Of a stretch of 64,000 nt of DNA, positions 35,127 through 43,243 are shown in pieces. The notes beneath the pieces were generated by a model. That model was not told the origin of the DNA. It saw only the letters and a program-made list of their open reading frames with translations, and ran no database searches. A program made the translations under genes and the position numbers. Position 1 is the first letter of the stretch. Each line of letters begins with the position of its first letter. This stretch comes from Fusobacterium sp. (GTDB taxonomy: Bacteria > Cyanobacteriota > Vampirovibrionia > Gastranaerophilales > Gastranaerophilaceae): contig JAMPIJ010000007.1 of assembly GCA_023662905.1 (NCBI GenBank), positions 1 through 64,000 of the forward strand, read 5' to 3'.

Positions 35127-35297
35127 TGCCCCAATCTGTATCATTTTGTGGCAAATACGCAAAACTATTAATATGACTGATTTGAAAATTTACTTGCACT
35201 AGCATAACTACTAATTGTCATGAGGTTGACATACTCACTTTTAGCACTATAATTGGAGATACAAGACTGTAGCCACAAAATGATACAGATTGGGGCA
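35127..35297. promoter_or_regulatory. Probable invertible promoter flanked by 26-bp inverted repeats
   Basis: Perfect 26-bp inverted repeats occupy 35127-35152 and 35272-35297. They begin TGCCCCAATCTG on the left and end CAGATTGGGGCA on the right. Between them lie 119 bp with one strong promoter, TTGACA (35226-35231), 16 bases, TATAAT (35248-35253), reading rightward. Inversion would turn it toward the glycosyltransferase operon starting at 35102, with a predicted leader of about 60 bases. Two tyrosine recombinase genes lie alongside. The layout is that of the fim switch and of invertible capsule promoters. Inversion itself is inferred. Confidence 0.85.
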
Positions 35298-35304
35298 GAT
35301 TTAG

Positions 35305-35856
35305 TTACAACTCAAAATTTTTATAACTTAAATCAATCTCATCCTGTTCTATTCCTATATACATTAGCGTTATTCTCTGGCTACTATGATTAAAAATTTT
35401 TTGCAGGATTATCGCATCCTTGAATTTCTGATAATGATGATACCCGAAAGACTTTCTCATTGTATGTGTTGATACGTGAATTTTTATTCCATTATCAAAA
35501 CAGGCTTTTTTGATAAAACGATAGACCTGCGAACGATCCAAACGCCGTCCTTGTTCCCCTATAAATAACGGTTCATCCGACGCTCTATTTTTAGTGTACG
35601 CGTTTAAAACTCCTTTTAACTTATCATTGATATAAAAATTCTTCTGCTTGGCCGTTTTCTTTTCAATAATAGAAATATGCGTTTTATCTTTGACATCACC
35701 AACATTCAACCCGATAATATCTGACACCCTTAAGCCGGAATTCAGCCCTAAAACCCAGATTACATAATCACGTTCGTTATGTTCTTTAAGATACTGTTCA
35801 ACGACTTGAATATCTTTTTTGCTTTTTATTGGTTGAGCAGCATATTTTCTTACCAT
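35305..35856 (-). CDS. Small tyrosine recombinase 1 (FimB/FimE-sized)
   Basis: A 183-residue catalytic-domain-only tyrosine recombinase. The catalytic set is visible in order: Arg in NSGLRVSDI, Lys in EKKTAK, HTMR (His-x-x-Arg), His in FNHSSQR and Tyr in LMYIG. It lacks the N-terminal arm-binding domain of integrases, as do FimB and FimE of E. coli. Its stop lies 8 bp from the right inverted repeat. An in-frame start seven codons upstream exists, but AGAAGG lies five bases before the ATG at 35856. It is divergent from recombinase 2. Inferred role: inverting the 35127-35297 segment. Confidence 0.9.
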   Translation of the reverse strand: MVRKYAAQPIKSKKDIQVVEQYLKEHNERDYVIWVLGLNSGLRVSDIIGLNVGDVKDKTHISIIEKKTAKQKNFYINDKLKGVLNAYTKNRASDEPLFIGEQGRRLDRSQVYRFIKKACFDNGIKIHVSTHTMRKSFGYHHYQKFKDAIILQKIFNHSSQRITLMYIGIEQDEIDLSYKNFEL

Positions 35857-35898
35857 AATTACCTTCTTTCTAACCAAAATTTACAATTTAAAACTTCT

Positions 35899-35915
35899 TT
35901 TAGCGTTACGCTAAA
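35899..35915. promoter_or_regulatory. Inverted repeat between the two recombinase genes
   Basis: TTTAGCG-TTA-CGCTAAA, a perfect 7-bp inverted repeat in the 108-bp divergent region. It is a likely operator and is too short to be a recombination site like the 26-bp repeats. Confidence 0.4.
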
Positions 35916-35964
35916 CCCGTTTTACATCTACAATTTATCATAAGCCAATAAAAAAGGAGGACTT

Positions 35965-36507
35965 ATGAATATTGTAGAACCAATCAGAAACAAAGAAGAT
36001 TTAAGAAAAATTGAACACGCTTTAGCGGCCCAAAACCTGCGGGATTTACTGTTTTTTGTGATGGGGACAAATAGCGGCCTGAGGATTTCAGACATTCTCA
36101 ATCTCAACGTAGGTGACGTCAAAGATAAAACCCATATTACAATTATTGAGAAAAAAACAAAAAAATACAAAAAATTTCCTATAAATGAAAAACTTCAAAA
36201 CCTAATAGAAATTCACACCAAAAACCGAAAAAATAAAGAACCATTATTCAAAACTGTCTACGATAACAGACTAGACAGACATCAAGCTTATAGAATCATA
36301 AACAACGTCTGCAAAGATCTCGGAATTGAATACAAAGTAGGAACACACTCATTAAGAAAAACTTTCGGCTATCATCATTACATTAAATTCAATGACATAG
36401 CTCTTTTACAAAAAATTCTGAACCATTCCTCAACCTCGATTACCCTGCGCTATATAGGCATTGAACAGGACAAAATCGACGAAAGTTATATGAATTTTAT
36501 TTTATAA
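35965..36507 (+). CDS. Small tyrosine recombinase 2 (FimB/FimE-sized)
   Basis: A 180-residue paralogue of the neighbouring recombinase, sharing LNVGDVKDKTHI and FGYHHY. The catalytic residues are complete: Arg in NSGLRISDI, Lys in EKKTKK, HSLR, His in LNHSSTS and Tyr in LRYIG. AAAGGAGG lies about five bases before the ATG. A pair of divergent paralogues beside one invertible segment recalls FimB (both directions) and FimE (one direction), but which does what here is unknown. The right-reading promoter of the segment could transcribe this gene after crossing recombinase 1 in antisense. Confidence 0.9.
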   Translation: MNIVEPIRNKEDLRKIEHALAAQNLRDLLFFVMGTNSGLRISDILNLNVGDVKDKTHITIIEKKTKKYKKFPINEKLQNLIEIHTKNRKNKEPLFKTVYDNRLDRHQAYRIINNVCKDLGIEYKVGTHSLRKTFGYHHYIKFNDIALLQKILNHSSTSITLRYIGIEQDKIDESYMNFIL

Positions 36508-36550
36508 TGCCCAGACGGCTAGTCTTTTGTAATAATTATTCATATAAAAG

Positions 36551-36571
36551 GCATAAACACTTTATTTATGC
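36551..36571. promoter_or_regulatory. Inverted repeat before rfbF
   Basis: GCATAAA-CACTTTA-TTTATGC, followed by TATATT at 36572. It is a possible operator or promoter element of the rightward glycan operon; no clear -35 box is seen. Confidence 0.35.
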
Positions 36572-36611
36572 TATATTTAAGGGATAGAGAGTTCATTTAT
36601 AAGGAGATATC

Positions 36612-37427
36612 ATGAAAGTCTTGATTCTTGCTGGTGGTCTTGGCACAAGATTAGGAGAAGAAACTGTTTCAAAACCTAAACCTATGGTTGAAATCGGGGG
36701 GTATCCGATTTTGTGGCACATAATGAAAATTTATTCTCATTATGGCTTTAACGATTTCGTAATTCTAACCGGCTACAAATCTCATATTATTAAGGATTAC
36801 TTTGTACACTATTATCAACGATATTCGGATATCACCGTTGATATGAGAACAAATAGCGTTGAACTCCACAAAATGCGTACCGAACCTTGGCGTGTAACAA
36901 TGCTTTACACCGGTCAGGACACAATGACAGGCGGACGTATAAAAAAAGCTCAGGATTATGTAGGAAACGAACCGTTCTTACTGACATACGGTGATGGGGT
37001 TTCTGATGTAAACATAGCAGAACTCGTTAAATTCCACAAAAAATCCGGCAAACTTATGACAATGACATCAGTTCAGCCATCAGGAAGATTCGGAGCATTG
37101 AATATAACCGCAGACAACACAATTTCTTCATTCCAAGAAAAACCAAAAGGCGACGGGAACTGGATTAACGGCGGATTTTTCGTCTGTGAACCAGAAGTTT
37201 TCAACTTCATCGAAGCGAATAACCCTAACGAAATTTTCGAAAGAAGACCACTTGAAGGTATTGCAAACGCTGGTGAACTTGTTGCGTACAAGCACGACGG
37301 ATTCTGGCGTCCAATGGACACATTGCGTGACAAAATTGAACTTGACGAAATGTGGGCAAGCGGCAGCGCACCTTGGAAAGTCTGGGATAAACAGAATAAT
37401 TTTGTAAGCCTTGCTGGAAAGGTGTAA
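36612..37427 (+). CDS. rfbF: Glucose-1-phosphate cytidylyltransferase
   Basis: A 271-residue nucleotidyltransferase that makes CDP-glucose from CTP and glucose-1-phosphate. LILAGGLGTRLGEETVSKPKP is the signature loop (shown in full as LILAGGLGTRLGEE then TVSKPKP), with TYGDGVSDV and GEGNWINGGFF-like (here GDGNWINGGFFV) blocks. Length is near the usual 257. AAGGAG precedes the ATG by five bases. It is the first gene of a tightly packed rightward operon ending at 45511 and provides the substrate for RfbG two genes on. Confidence 0.95.
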   Translation: MKVLILAGGLGTRLGEETVSKPKPMVEIGGYPILWHIMKIYSHYGFNDFVILTGYKSHIIKDYFVHYYQRYSDITVDMRTNSVELHKMRTEPWRVTMLYTGQDTMTGGRIKKAQDYVGNEPFLLTYGDGVSDVNIAELVKFHKKSGKLMTMTSVQPSGRFGALNITADNTISSFQEKPKGDGNWINGGFFVCEPEVFNFIEANNPNEIFERRPLEGIANAGELVAYKHDGFWRPMDTLRDKIELDEMWASGSAPWKVWDKQNNFVSLAGKV

Positions 37428-37428
37428 A

Positions 37429-38328
37429 ATGGATAAAAAAGTTTTAATCACAGGCGGCACAGGTTTTATCGGCCGAAATGTTGTTAATGTATTAATAAAC
37501 CGCGGCTATGAAGTACATTCGTTAGTCTTCCCGCCATTTGCACCAGAGCAAAAGGGCCTCGTTCAATACGAAATGAATCTTATGGACAGCGCAGCCGTTG
37601 ACAATTTCCTCAAAGAACATAATTTTGAAAATCTCATTCACCTCGCATGGTACGTTGGCCCAAAATGTCACGTAGCCGACTTGAATATTGATTGGACAAT
37701 TGCGACCTTAAACTTACTTAAAAGTTTCAAAGAAAACGGCGGTAAAAGATTTGCCGGAGCCGGTACAATTTCAGAATATGAATACAAATACGGATACCTG
37801 CTAGAAGATGAAACTCCTACCGATCCGCAAACTCTTTACGGCAACAGTAAAAATGCCATTTTCAACATTGCAAAAGTTTACTGTAAACAAAACGGCATTG
37901 ATTTCAAATGGCCTAGAATTTTCAACCTCTACGGCCCTGCTGAAAAGCCTCAACGTTTAATGCCGTCTGTTATAAATTCATGCCTGAAAGGTGAAGATGT
38001 AAAGGTTAGCGACTGTTTAAAATTTCAAGACTATTTACACGTTGAAGACACTGCCCGCGGCATCGTTGACGTTTTTGAAAGCGATATTCAAGGCGCGGTA
38101 AACATCTGTTCTGGCAAACCCGTTCAACTACGCGTTATCGTTGAAAAAATCGCAGAACTTACAAACTTTAAAGGCAAAATTCTATGGGGAGCAATTCCGG
38201 CCGCATTTGGCGATGATTTAGTTGTCGGAAACAACGAAAAATTAAAATCAACAGGCTGGAAGCCAAAATATGATTTAGAAACAGGTTTAACACAAACAAT
38301 TAACTGGTGGAGAAATAATAATGTCTAA
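37429..38328 (+). CDS. NAD-dependent epimerase/reductase acting on CDP-sugar
   Basis: A 299-residue extended short-chain dehydrogenase: GGTGFIGRNVV (NAD-binding GxxGxxG), a threonine/serine in GAGTISEYE and the YGNSK (YxxxK) catalytic pair. It lies between rfbF and rfbG, so it probably reduces or epimerises CDP-4-keto-6-deoxyglucose, like CDP-abequose or CDP-paratose synthases. RfbH, needed for 3,6-dideoxy sugars, is absent here. A CDP-6-deoxyhexose is therefore more likely than abequose. The ATG at 37429 is chosen over an upstream one because AAAGG precedes it. It overlaps rfbG by 8 bp. Confidence 0.8.
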   Translation: MDKKVLITGGTGFIGRNVVNVLINRGYEVHSLVFPPFAPEQKGLVQYEMNLMDSAAVDNFLKEHNFENLIHLAWYVGPKCHVADLNIDWTIATLNLLKSFKENGGKRFAGAGTISEYEYKYGYLLEDETPTDPQTLYGNSKNAIFNIAKVYCKQNGIDFKWPRIFNLYGPAEKPQRLMPSVINSCLKGEDVKVSDCLKFQDYLHVEDTARGIVDVFESDIQGAVNICSGKPVQLRVIVEKIAELTNFKGKILWGAIPAAFGDDLVVGNNEKLKSTGWKPKYDLETGLTQTINWWRNNNV

Positions 38329-39418
38329 TTTCAATAATGTTTATGCAGGAAAAACTGTTCTGGTAACAGGTCATACAGGTTTTAAAGGAAGCTGGCTTTC
38401 AATCTGGCTTACAATGCTCGGCGCTAAAGTCGTTGGTTACGCGCTTGAACCATATTCACAACGCGGAAACTACAAAGCGTCACACCTTGAAAAACATTTA
38501 TACGCAGACGTTAAAGGCGACGTAAGAGATAGTGAAAAATTAGAAGAAACTATCGCAAAATACCAGCCTGAAGTGGTTTTCCACCTTGCCGCACAAGCCC
38601 TTGTCCGCACAGCATACGACAACCCTAAATACACTTACGAAACAAACGTAATGGGTTCATTAAACATTATGGAAGCGGTTCGAAAATTCGACTGCATAAA
38701 AACTGTTGTAATGATTACATCTGACAAATGCTACGAAAACGTAGAACAAATCTGGGGCTACAAAGAAACAGACCGAATGGGCGGCTACGACCCTTATTCA
38801 TCTTCAAAAGGCTGCGCAGAATTGATGATTTCTTCATACAGAAATTCTTACTTTAATCCGAAAGATTACGCAAAACACGGCAAAGCAGTTGCTTCAGTAC
38901 GCGCCGGAAACGTAATCGGAGGCGGTGACTGGTCTGATAACAGACTTATTCCAGATTGCATTAGATTTATTGAAGAAGGCAAGGATATCGAAATCCGCTC
39001 ACCAAAAGCGACCCGTCCTTGGGAACATGTTTTGGAACCATTAAGCGGCTATTTGCGCGTTGGTCAAAAATTGATGGAAGAACCTGTAAAATACGCTGAG
39101 GGCTTCAACTTCGGCCCACCGATAGAATGCAACAAAACTGTTTGGGAAGTCGTTGAATACTTAGTCAAATACTACGGAAAAGGAAAAGTTGTAGATGTTT
39201 CAGGTGCAGAAATGGTTCACGAAAACACTCTTCTAAGCCTTGACGTTACTAAAGCTTACAGAATGTTAAACTGGAAAGCTATGTTAAACTTGCACGAAGC
39301 AATTGAATTTACCGTGGACTGGTACAAAGAAGCATTGCATTCAGATGATATGTTTGAATACTGCAAAAAACAAATCAAAGCACACACAGATAAAGGGTAT
39401 TTATGGGAGAAAATGTAA
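38321..39418 (+). CDS. rfbG: CDP-glucose 4,6-dehydratase
   Basis: A 365-residue enzyme that converts CDP-glucose to CDP-4-keto-6-deoxyglucose. The N-terminal GHTGFKGSWLSIWLTMLGAK is characteristic of RfbG rather than dTDP-glucose dehydratases. The catalytic YSSSK is at YDPYSSSKGCAE, and HLAAQALVRTAY and TSDKCYEN are also typical. It shares a TAATG stop/start with the next gene. With rfbF it defines a CDP-deoxysugar branch of the glycan. Confidence 0.94.
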   Translation: MSNFNNVYAGKTVLVTGHTGFKGSWLSIWLTMLGAKVVGYALEPYSQRGNYKASHLEKHLYADVKGDVRDSEKLEETIAKYQPEVVFHLAAQALVRTAYDNPKYTYETNVMGSLNIMEAVRKFDCIKTVVMITSDKCYENVEQIWGYKETDRMGGYDPYSSSKGCAELMISSYRNSYFNPKDYAKHGKAVASVRAGNVIGGGDWSDNRLIPDCIRFIEEGKDIEIRSPKATRPWEHVLEPLSGYLRVGQKLMEEPVKYAEGFNFGPPIECNKTVWEVVEYLVKYYGKGKVVDVSGAEMVHENTLLSLDVTKAYRMLNWKAMLNLHEAIEFTVDWYKEALHSDDMFEYCKKQIKAHTDKGYLWEKM

Positions 39419-40506
39419 TGACACAACCAAAAGTTTCAGTAGTAATCCCAATATGGAACACGGAAAAATACCTTGAAAAGTGTTTGTCTAGCGTTGTTAA
39501 CCAAACATTGAAAGATATTGAAATAATCTGTGTAAATAATGGTTCGACGGATTCCAGTGCACAAATCATTGAGAAATTTGCCCAAAATGATTTGAGAATA
39601 AAGATTGTCAATAAAGAACACGGCTGCTTATCTAGTGCAAGAAACGCAGGAATGGCAGTAGCAACTGCCCCATATATGACATTTGTTGATTCAGATGATT
39701 GGATTGAACCTGAATGTTATGAACTCGCCTTAGCCGAATTTGAAAAAGATTCAGATATTGATATGGTCTGTTGGGGGGCAAATATTGTTAACATTGATTT
39801 GGACGAAAAATCAACTTATCTAAATAATGCTAGAAGCTATCATGCTATACGTACAAAAGGGAAACAGCCATTAACAGAGAACACCATTTTAAATTCTACA
39901 GTATGCGTTTGGAATAAACTATATAAATCAAAAATAATTACAGATAACAATGTCTTATTTCCAACCGAAATAGAACTTGAAGACAACTCTTTTTTCTACT
40001 GTTATGTAGCGAATTGTCAAAATGCATTTTATATTGATAGATATATGTATAACTATGTGCAACGGAAAAATTCAGGTCTTGAAAGAATTCGTTCTGGACG
40101 CTCTCCTATAACGGCACCAATGCTTAAAAATCTACAATTTATTATCAATTATTATAAAAAACATAACTGTCTTGACCAAAATTCTGCTCTTATTATAAGA
40201 ATAGCCCCGTATTGGATTGCTTCCGATTACAGAGATGCAATGCCTGCGAACAAACCGAAAGTTTTTGTTATGGCAAGTGAAATCCTTACGTTGTTGGATA
40301 ATAAATTAAATAATGCAAATCCGCTACTTGTAAATTTAAAAGAACATAAATATAATATGGCAACAGCGATTCTAGAAAAAAAACAGGCTAAATTGTGGGG
40401 AACATCTCTATTAGGACTCTATACAATTCCTAATTTAAACAGATATATTATTAAACTCTTAGGGATTAAATTTTCATTCAAATATAACAAGAAAGGTCAA
40501 AAATGA
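39418..40506 (+). CDS. Family 2 glycosyltransferase
   Basis: A 362-residue GT2 enzyme: VSVVIPIWNTEKYLEKCLSS, NNGSTDSS in place of DDGSTDSS, and FVDSDDWIEPECYELA (DxD). The C-terminal half is alpha-helical and AT-rich and ends with the short 'IIKLLGIKFSFKYN' type tail seen in other glycosyltransferases here. The ATG at 39418 overlaps the rfbG stop, with GGGAG upstream. The next gene overlaps it by 4 bp. Donor sugar is unknown, though CDP-sugars and a CMP-sugar are made by neighbours. Confidence 0.87.
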   Translation: MTQPKVSVVIPIWNTEKYLEKCLSSVVNQTLKDIEIICVNNGSTDSSAQIIEKFAQNDLRIKIVNKEHGCLSSARNAGMAVATAPYMTFVDSDDWIEPECYELALAEFEKDSDIDMVCWGANIVNIDLDEKSTYLNNARSYHAIRTKGKQPLTENTILNSTVCVWNKLYKSKIITDNNVLFPTEIELEDNSFFYCYVANCQNAFYIDRYMYNYVQRKNSGLERIRSGRSPITAPMLKNLQFIINYYKKHNCLDQNSALIIRIAPYWIASDYRDAMPANKPKVFVMASEILTLLDNKLNNANPLLVNLKEHKYNMATAILEKKQAKLWGTSLLGLYTIPNLNRYIIKLLGIKFSFKYNKKGQK

Positions 40507-42590
40507 AAAATCCAATAATTTCGGTAATTATTCCAGTCTATAATACTGAAAAATATTTAAGACAATGCTTGGACAGTGTTGTCAATCAAACATATAAAAA
40601 TCTGGAAATCATCTGTATCAATGATAGCTCTCCAGACAATTCCTTAGCAATATTAGAAGAATACGCTGCAAAAGACGAACGTATTATTGTAATAAATCAA
40701 AAAAACGCAGGCGTATCTGCGGCAAGAAATGCAGGACTTGATAGGGCAACAGGCGAATACATCGCATTTGTTGATTCTGATGACTGGATTGAGCCAGAAT
40801 GCTATGAACTTGCGATTCTAAAAATGGAAAATGATGAAACAATAGATCTTATAAGTTGGTCAGCAAATGTTATTGATAACAGAAACTCTTTATTAAAAGA
40901 CTATCAACACATGCAACAATGGCATGAAATGCCCTTCAGCGGCAAACAAAAATTAAGCTCAAACATTGTAAGTAGAATTATTATGGCTCCGTGGTGTCAC
41001 TTATACAAAAAAGATATAATCGACAAATTAAATCTCAAATTTTTAAATTATAAAATCTCAGAGGATCTCCTCTTTAATACAATGTATATGAGTAAAATTA
41101 CTGAGGTTTATTTTATTGATAAGAAGCTATATAATTATGTTTTACAGCCAAATTCAGCAATAGTTAAATTTAGTGTAAACGATCCATTATTTGCTCTGCG
41201 TTCACATATTGATGCAGCCTTAGCATGTTTAGAAACCTATAAAAAACAAGGCAAAGAACTATTCTTTTGCCTGAATATATTTCAACGATACTACAACACA
41301 ATTCGCTATGACATCAGAACAGCTGAAATAACAAATTCTCTCACTACAATAATTAATTTATTAAATAAACTAGTTAATAATCTTGATGAAAAATATGACT
41401 ACATTAATGATATCAAAATAATCAAAAAACAAGAATATTATCGCTTGGATTATCTTAATATACCTTGGTATTCTATTGGTAATACAATATTAGGCTTTCA
41501 AATATTCAAGATTAATAAACCTAAAATTATCCTACATTTATTCGGAATAAAAATATGTATTCATTATCAAAATATATTTTCTATTAAAAATAGTTCTCAG
41601 AACAAACACAAAATTGTAACGCTCCTAAACGTTAAATTAAAATTAAAAAAACACTTGACAGCTAAAGAAAAACTAAAAAATATTATAAATAAAATTTTCT
41701 ACATCAAAAATAAAAATAATCATAAAATTATTAATTGTTTAGGTTTAAAACTAAAATTTAAGCGACCAAATACAAACTCCCATTATACACCTACTATAGC
41801 TACAAATAATTCAGAATTAAAGAACTATATCTCTAACGAAGTATTTGCTGCCAATATGATAAGTACTTTACATCAGAAGACATTCCCGCAATATAAAAAT
41901 TGTAATTACGGGAAAAATCTTATCATTGTCGCTAGCGGCCCAACAATGAAATATTACAAACCTATTAAGGACGGAATTCATATTGGTGTTAATAAAGCAT
42001 ATCAAAACAAAAATATAACAATGGATTATATATTTGTTCAAGATAAGGTTGCAGTACTTGATTATATTGATGAAATCATAGCATACCCATCTCAAAAATT
42101 TATTGGTTCATACCTTACAAAAGAATATCCTTGGATTGGCAAATGTTGTATACCAATGCAATACTGGGGACTACCTAACCTAAACTACTACATTTCAGAT
42201 TTCTCACGAAATCTTGCATTCCCATACTTGGAATATTATGGTTTAATGGATTATAGTTCTGTTGTATTCCCTGCAACACAATTTGCATTATATACCCAAC
42301 CCAAACGAATATACTTGGTAGGGTGTGATTGTTCAAGCGGTTATTTTGACGGAACTAAAAATACGAAATTGGCAAATCCTGATATGTCTCATCTTATTGA
42401 AAGTTGGAAAAAATTCAAAAAATATCAAGAAACATATTATCCCGATATTGAAATTATATCAATAAACCCAATAGGACTTAAGGGCGTATTCAAAGATGTT
42501 TATACCCCAAATTTTGTAAATGACAATCCAGAAGTCTTCAATAATACAAATTTAACACTAATAAATGAGGAAGAAATAATATGTCAATAA
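40503..42590 (+). CDS. GT2 fused to a DUF115/MptE- or GT42-like domain
   Basis: A 695-residue protein. Residues 1-~300 are a GT2 domain (VIIPVYNTEKYLRQCLDS, FVDSDDWIEPECYEL). A middle region carries repeated hydrophobic-basic segments (FFGIKICIHY-like, TLLNVKLKLKK, CLGLKLKFKR). From ~470 a second domain begins with NLIIVASGPTMKYY, continues IHIGVNKAY and DYIFVQDK, and later has IYLVGCDCSSGYFDG. The order is reminiscent of DUF115/MptE-like proteins and of Campylobacter Cst sialyltransferases (GT42). Since a CMP-sugar synthetase follows, transfer of a CMP-activated sugar is plausible but inferred. Low GC; overlaps both neighbours. Confidence 0.75.
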   Translation: MKNPIISVIIPVYNTEKYLRQCLDSVVNQTYKNLEIICINDSSPDNSLAILEEYAAKDERIIVINQKNAGVSAARNAGLDRATGEYIAFVDSDDWIEPECYELAILKMENDETIDLISWSANVIDNRNSLLKDYQHMQQWHEMPFSGKQKLSSNIVSRIIMAPWCHLYKKDIIDKLNLKFLNYKISEDLLFNTMYMSKITEVYFIDKKLYNYVLQPNSAIVKFSVNDPLFALRSHIDAALACLETYKKQGKELFFCLNIFQRYYNTIRYDIRTAEITNSLTTIINLLNKLVNNLDEKYDYINDIKIIKKQEYYRLDYLNIPWYSIGNTILGFQIFKINKPKIILHLFGIKICIHYQNIFSIKNSSQNKHKIVTLLNVKLKLKKHLTAKEKLKNIINKIFYIKNKNNHKIINCLGLKLKFKRPNTNSHYTPTIATNNSELKNYISNEVFAANMISTLHQKTFPQYKNCNYGKNLIIVASGPTMKYYKPIKDGIHIGVNKAYQNKNITMDYIFVQDKVAVLDYIDEIIAYPSQKFIGSYLTKEYPWIGKCCIPMQYWGLPNLNYYISDFSRNLAFPYLEYYGLMDYSSVVFPATQFALYTQPKRIYLVGCDCSSGYFDGTKNTKLANPDMSHLIESWKKFKKYQETYYPDIEIISINPIGLKGVFKDVYTPNFVNDNPEVFNNTNLTLINEEEIICQ

Positions 42591-43243
42591 AAGCATTAAT
42601 AGCAGTACGTTCAGGTTCGCTTAGGGTTAAAAATAAAAATATAAAGCCATTTGCGGATAGTTCATTACTAGAAATAAAAGTAAAACAACTTTTACAAATT
42701 CCAACACTAGATGGTGTCGTCGTCAATTCTAATGATGATACGATGTTGGATATAGCAAGACAACTCGGTGCAGAAACCATAAAACGCGATGAATATTTTG
42801 CAACTAGCGAAGTTTCTCCAAATGAACTTTACGTAAATATGGCTGAAAACTTTTCTGCTGACACCGTTGTTTTTGCAAATGCAACAAACCCGCTTATAAC
42901 AAATGATACAATTATAAAATGTATTGAAACTTATAAAGAATTAAAAGAGTTTGATTCAGTTAATACGGTTAATTCTGTAAAAGAATTTTTGTGGTTGGAT
43001 GGAAAAGCTATTAACTACGACCCTGCAAAAAAGCCTAGAAGCCAAGATTTGCCAGATATAGTATCCATTAATCATGCAGTTAATGTTATTGACAGAAAAC
43101 TCATGATTGAACGAAAAGACATTTTCGGGTACAAACCTTATTTATATAGCGTAGACAAAGTGGAAGCCATTGATATTGATGATATGGTCGACTTTGAATT
43201 CGCAGAATTTATGTATAAAAGATTAAGACTAGAGGGAAAATAA
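42581..43243 (+). CDS. CMP-sugar (acylneuraminate-type) cytidylyltransferase
   Basis: A 220-residue enzyme of the NeuA/KdsB-like group: ALIAVRSGSLRVKNKNIKPF matches the CTP-binding 'ARSGSKR..KNI' loop, with VVNSNDDTMLDIARQLGAE, FANATNPLITNDTI and the C-terminal VEAIDIDDMVDFEFAE (DxxD metal site). Such enzymes activate ulosonic acids (sialic acids, pseudaminic/legionaminic acid, Kdo) as CMP-sugars. The substrate is unknown. It overlaps the preceding transferase by 10 bp and the following aldolase by one base, suggesting the three act on one sugar. Confidence 0.88.
   Translation: MSIKALIAVRSGSLRVKNKNIKPFADSSLLEIKVKQLLQIPTLDGVVVNSNDDTMLDIARQLGAETIKRDEYFATSEVSPNELYVNMAENFSADTVVFANATNPLITNDTIIKCIETYKELKEFDSVNTVNSVKEFLWLDGKAINYDPAKKPRSQDLPDIVSINHAVNVIDRKLMIERKDIFGYKPYLYSVDKVEAIDIDDMVDFEFAEFMYKRLRLEGK

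Noticed and set aside
35899-35915. TTTAGCG/CGCTAAA repeat as a second recombination site
   Set aside because: Seven-bp arms with no partner copy; far shorter than the 26-bp repeats, so it is more likely an operator.
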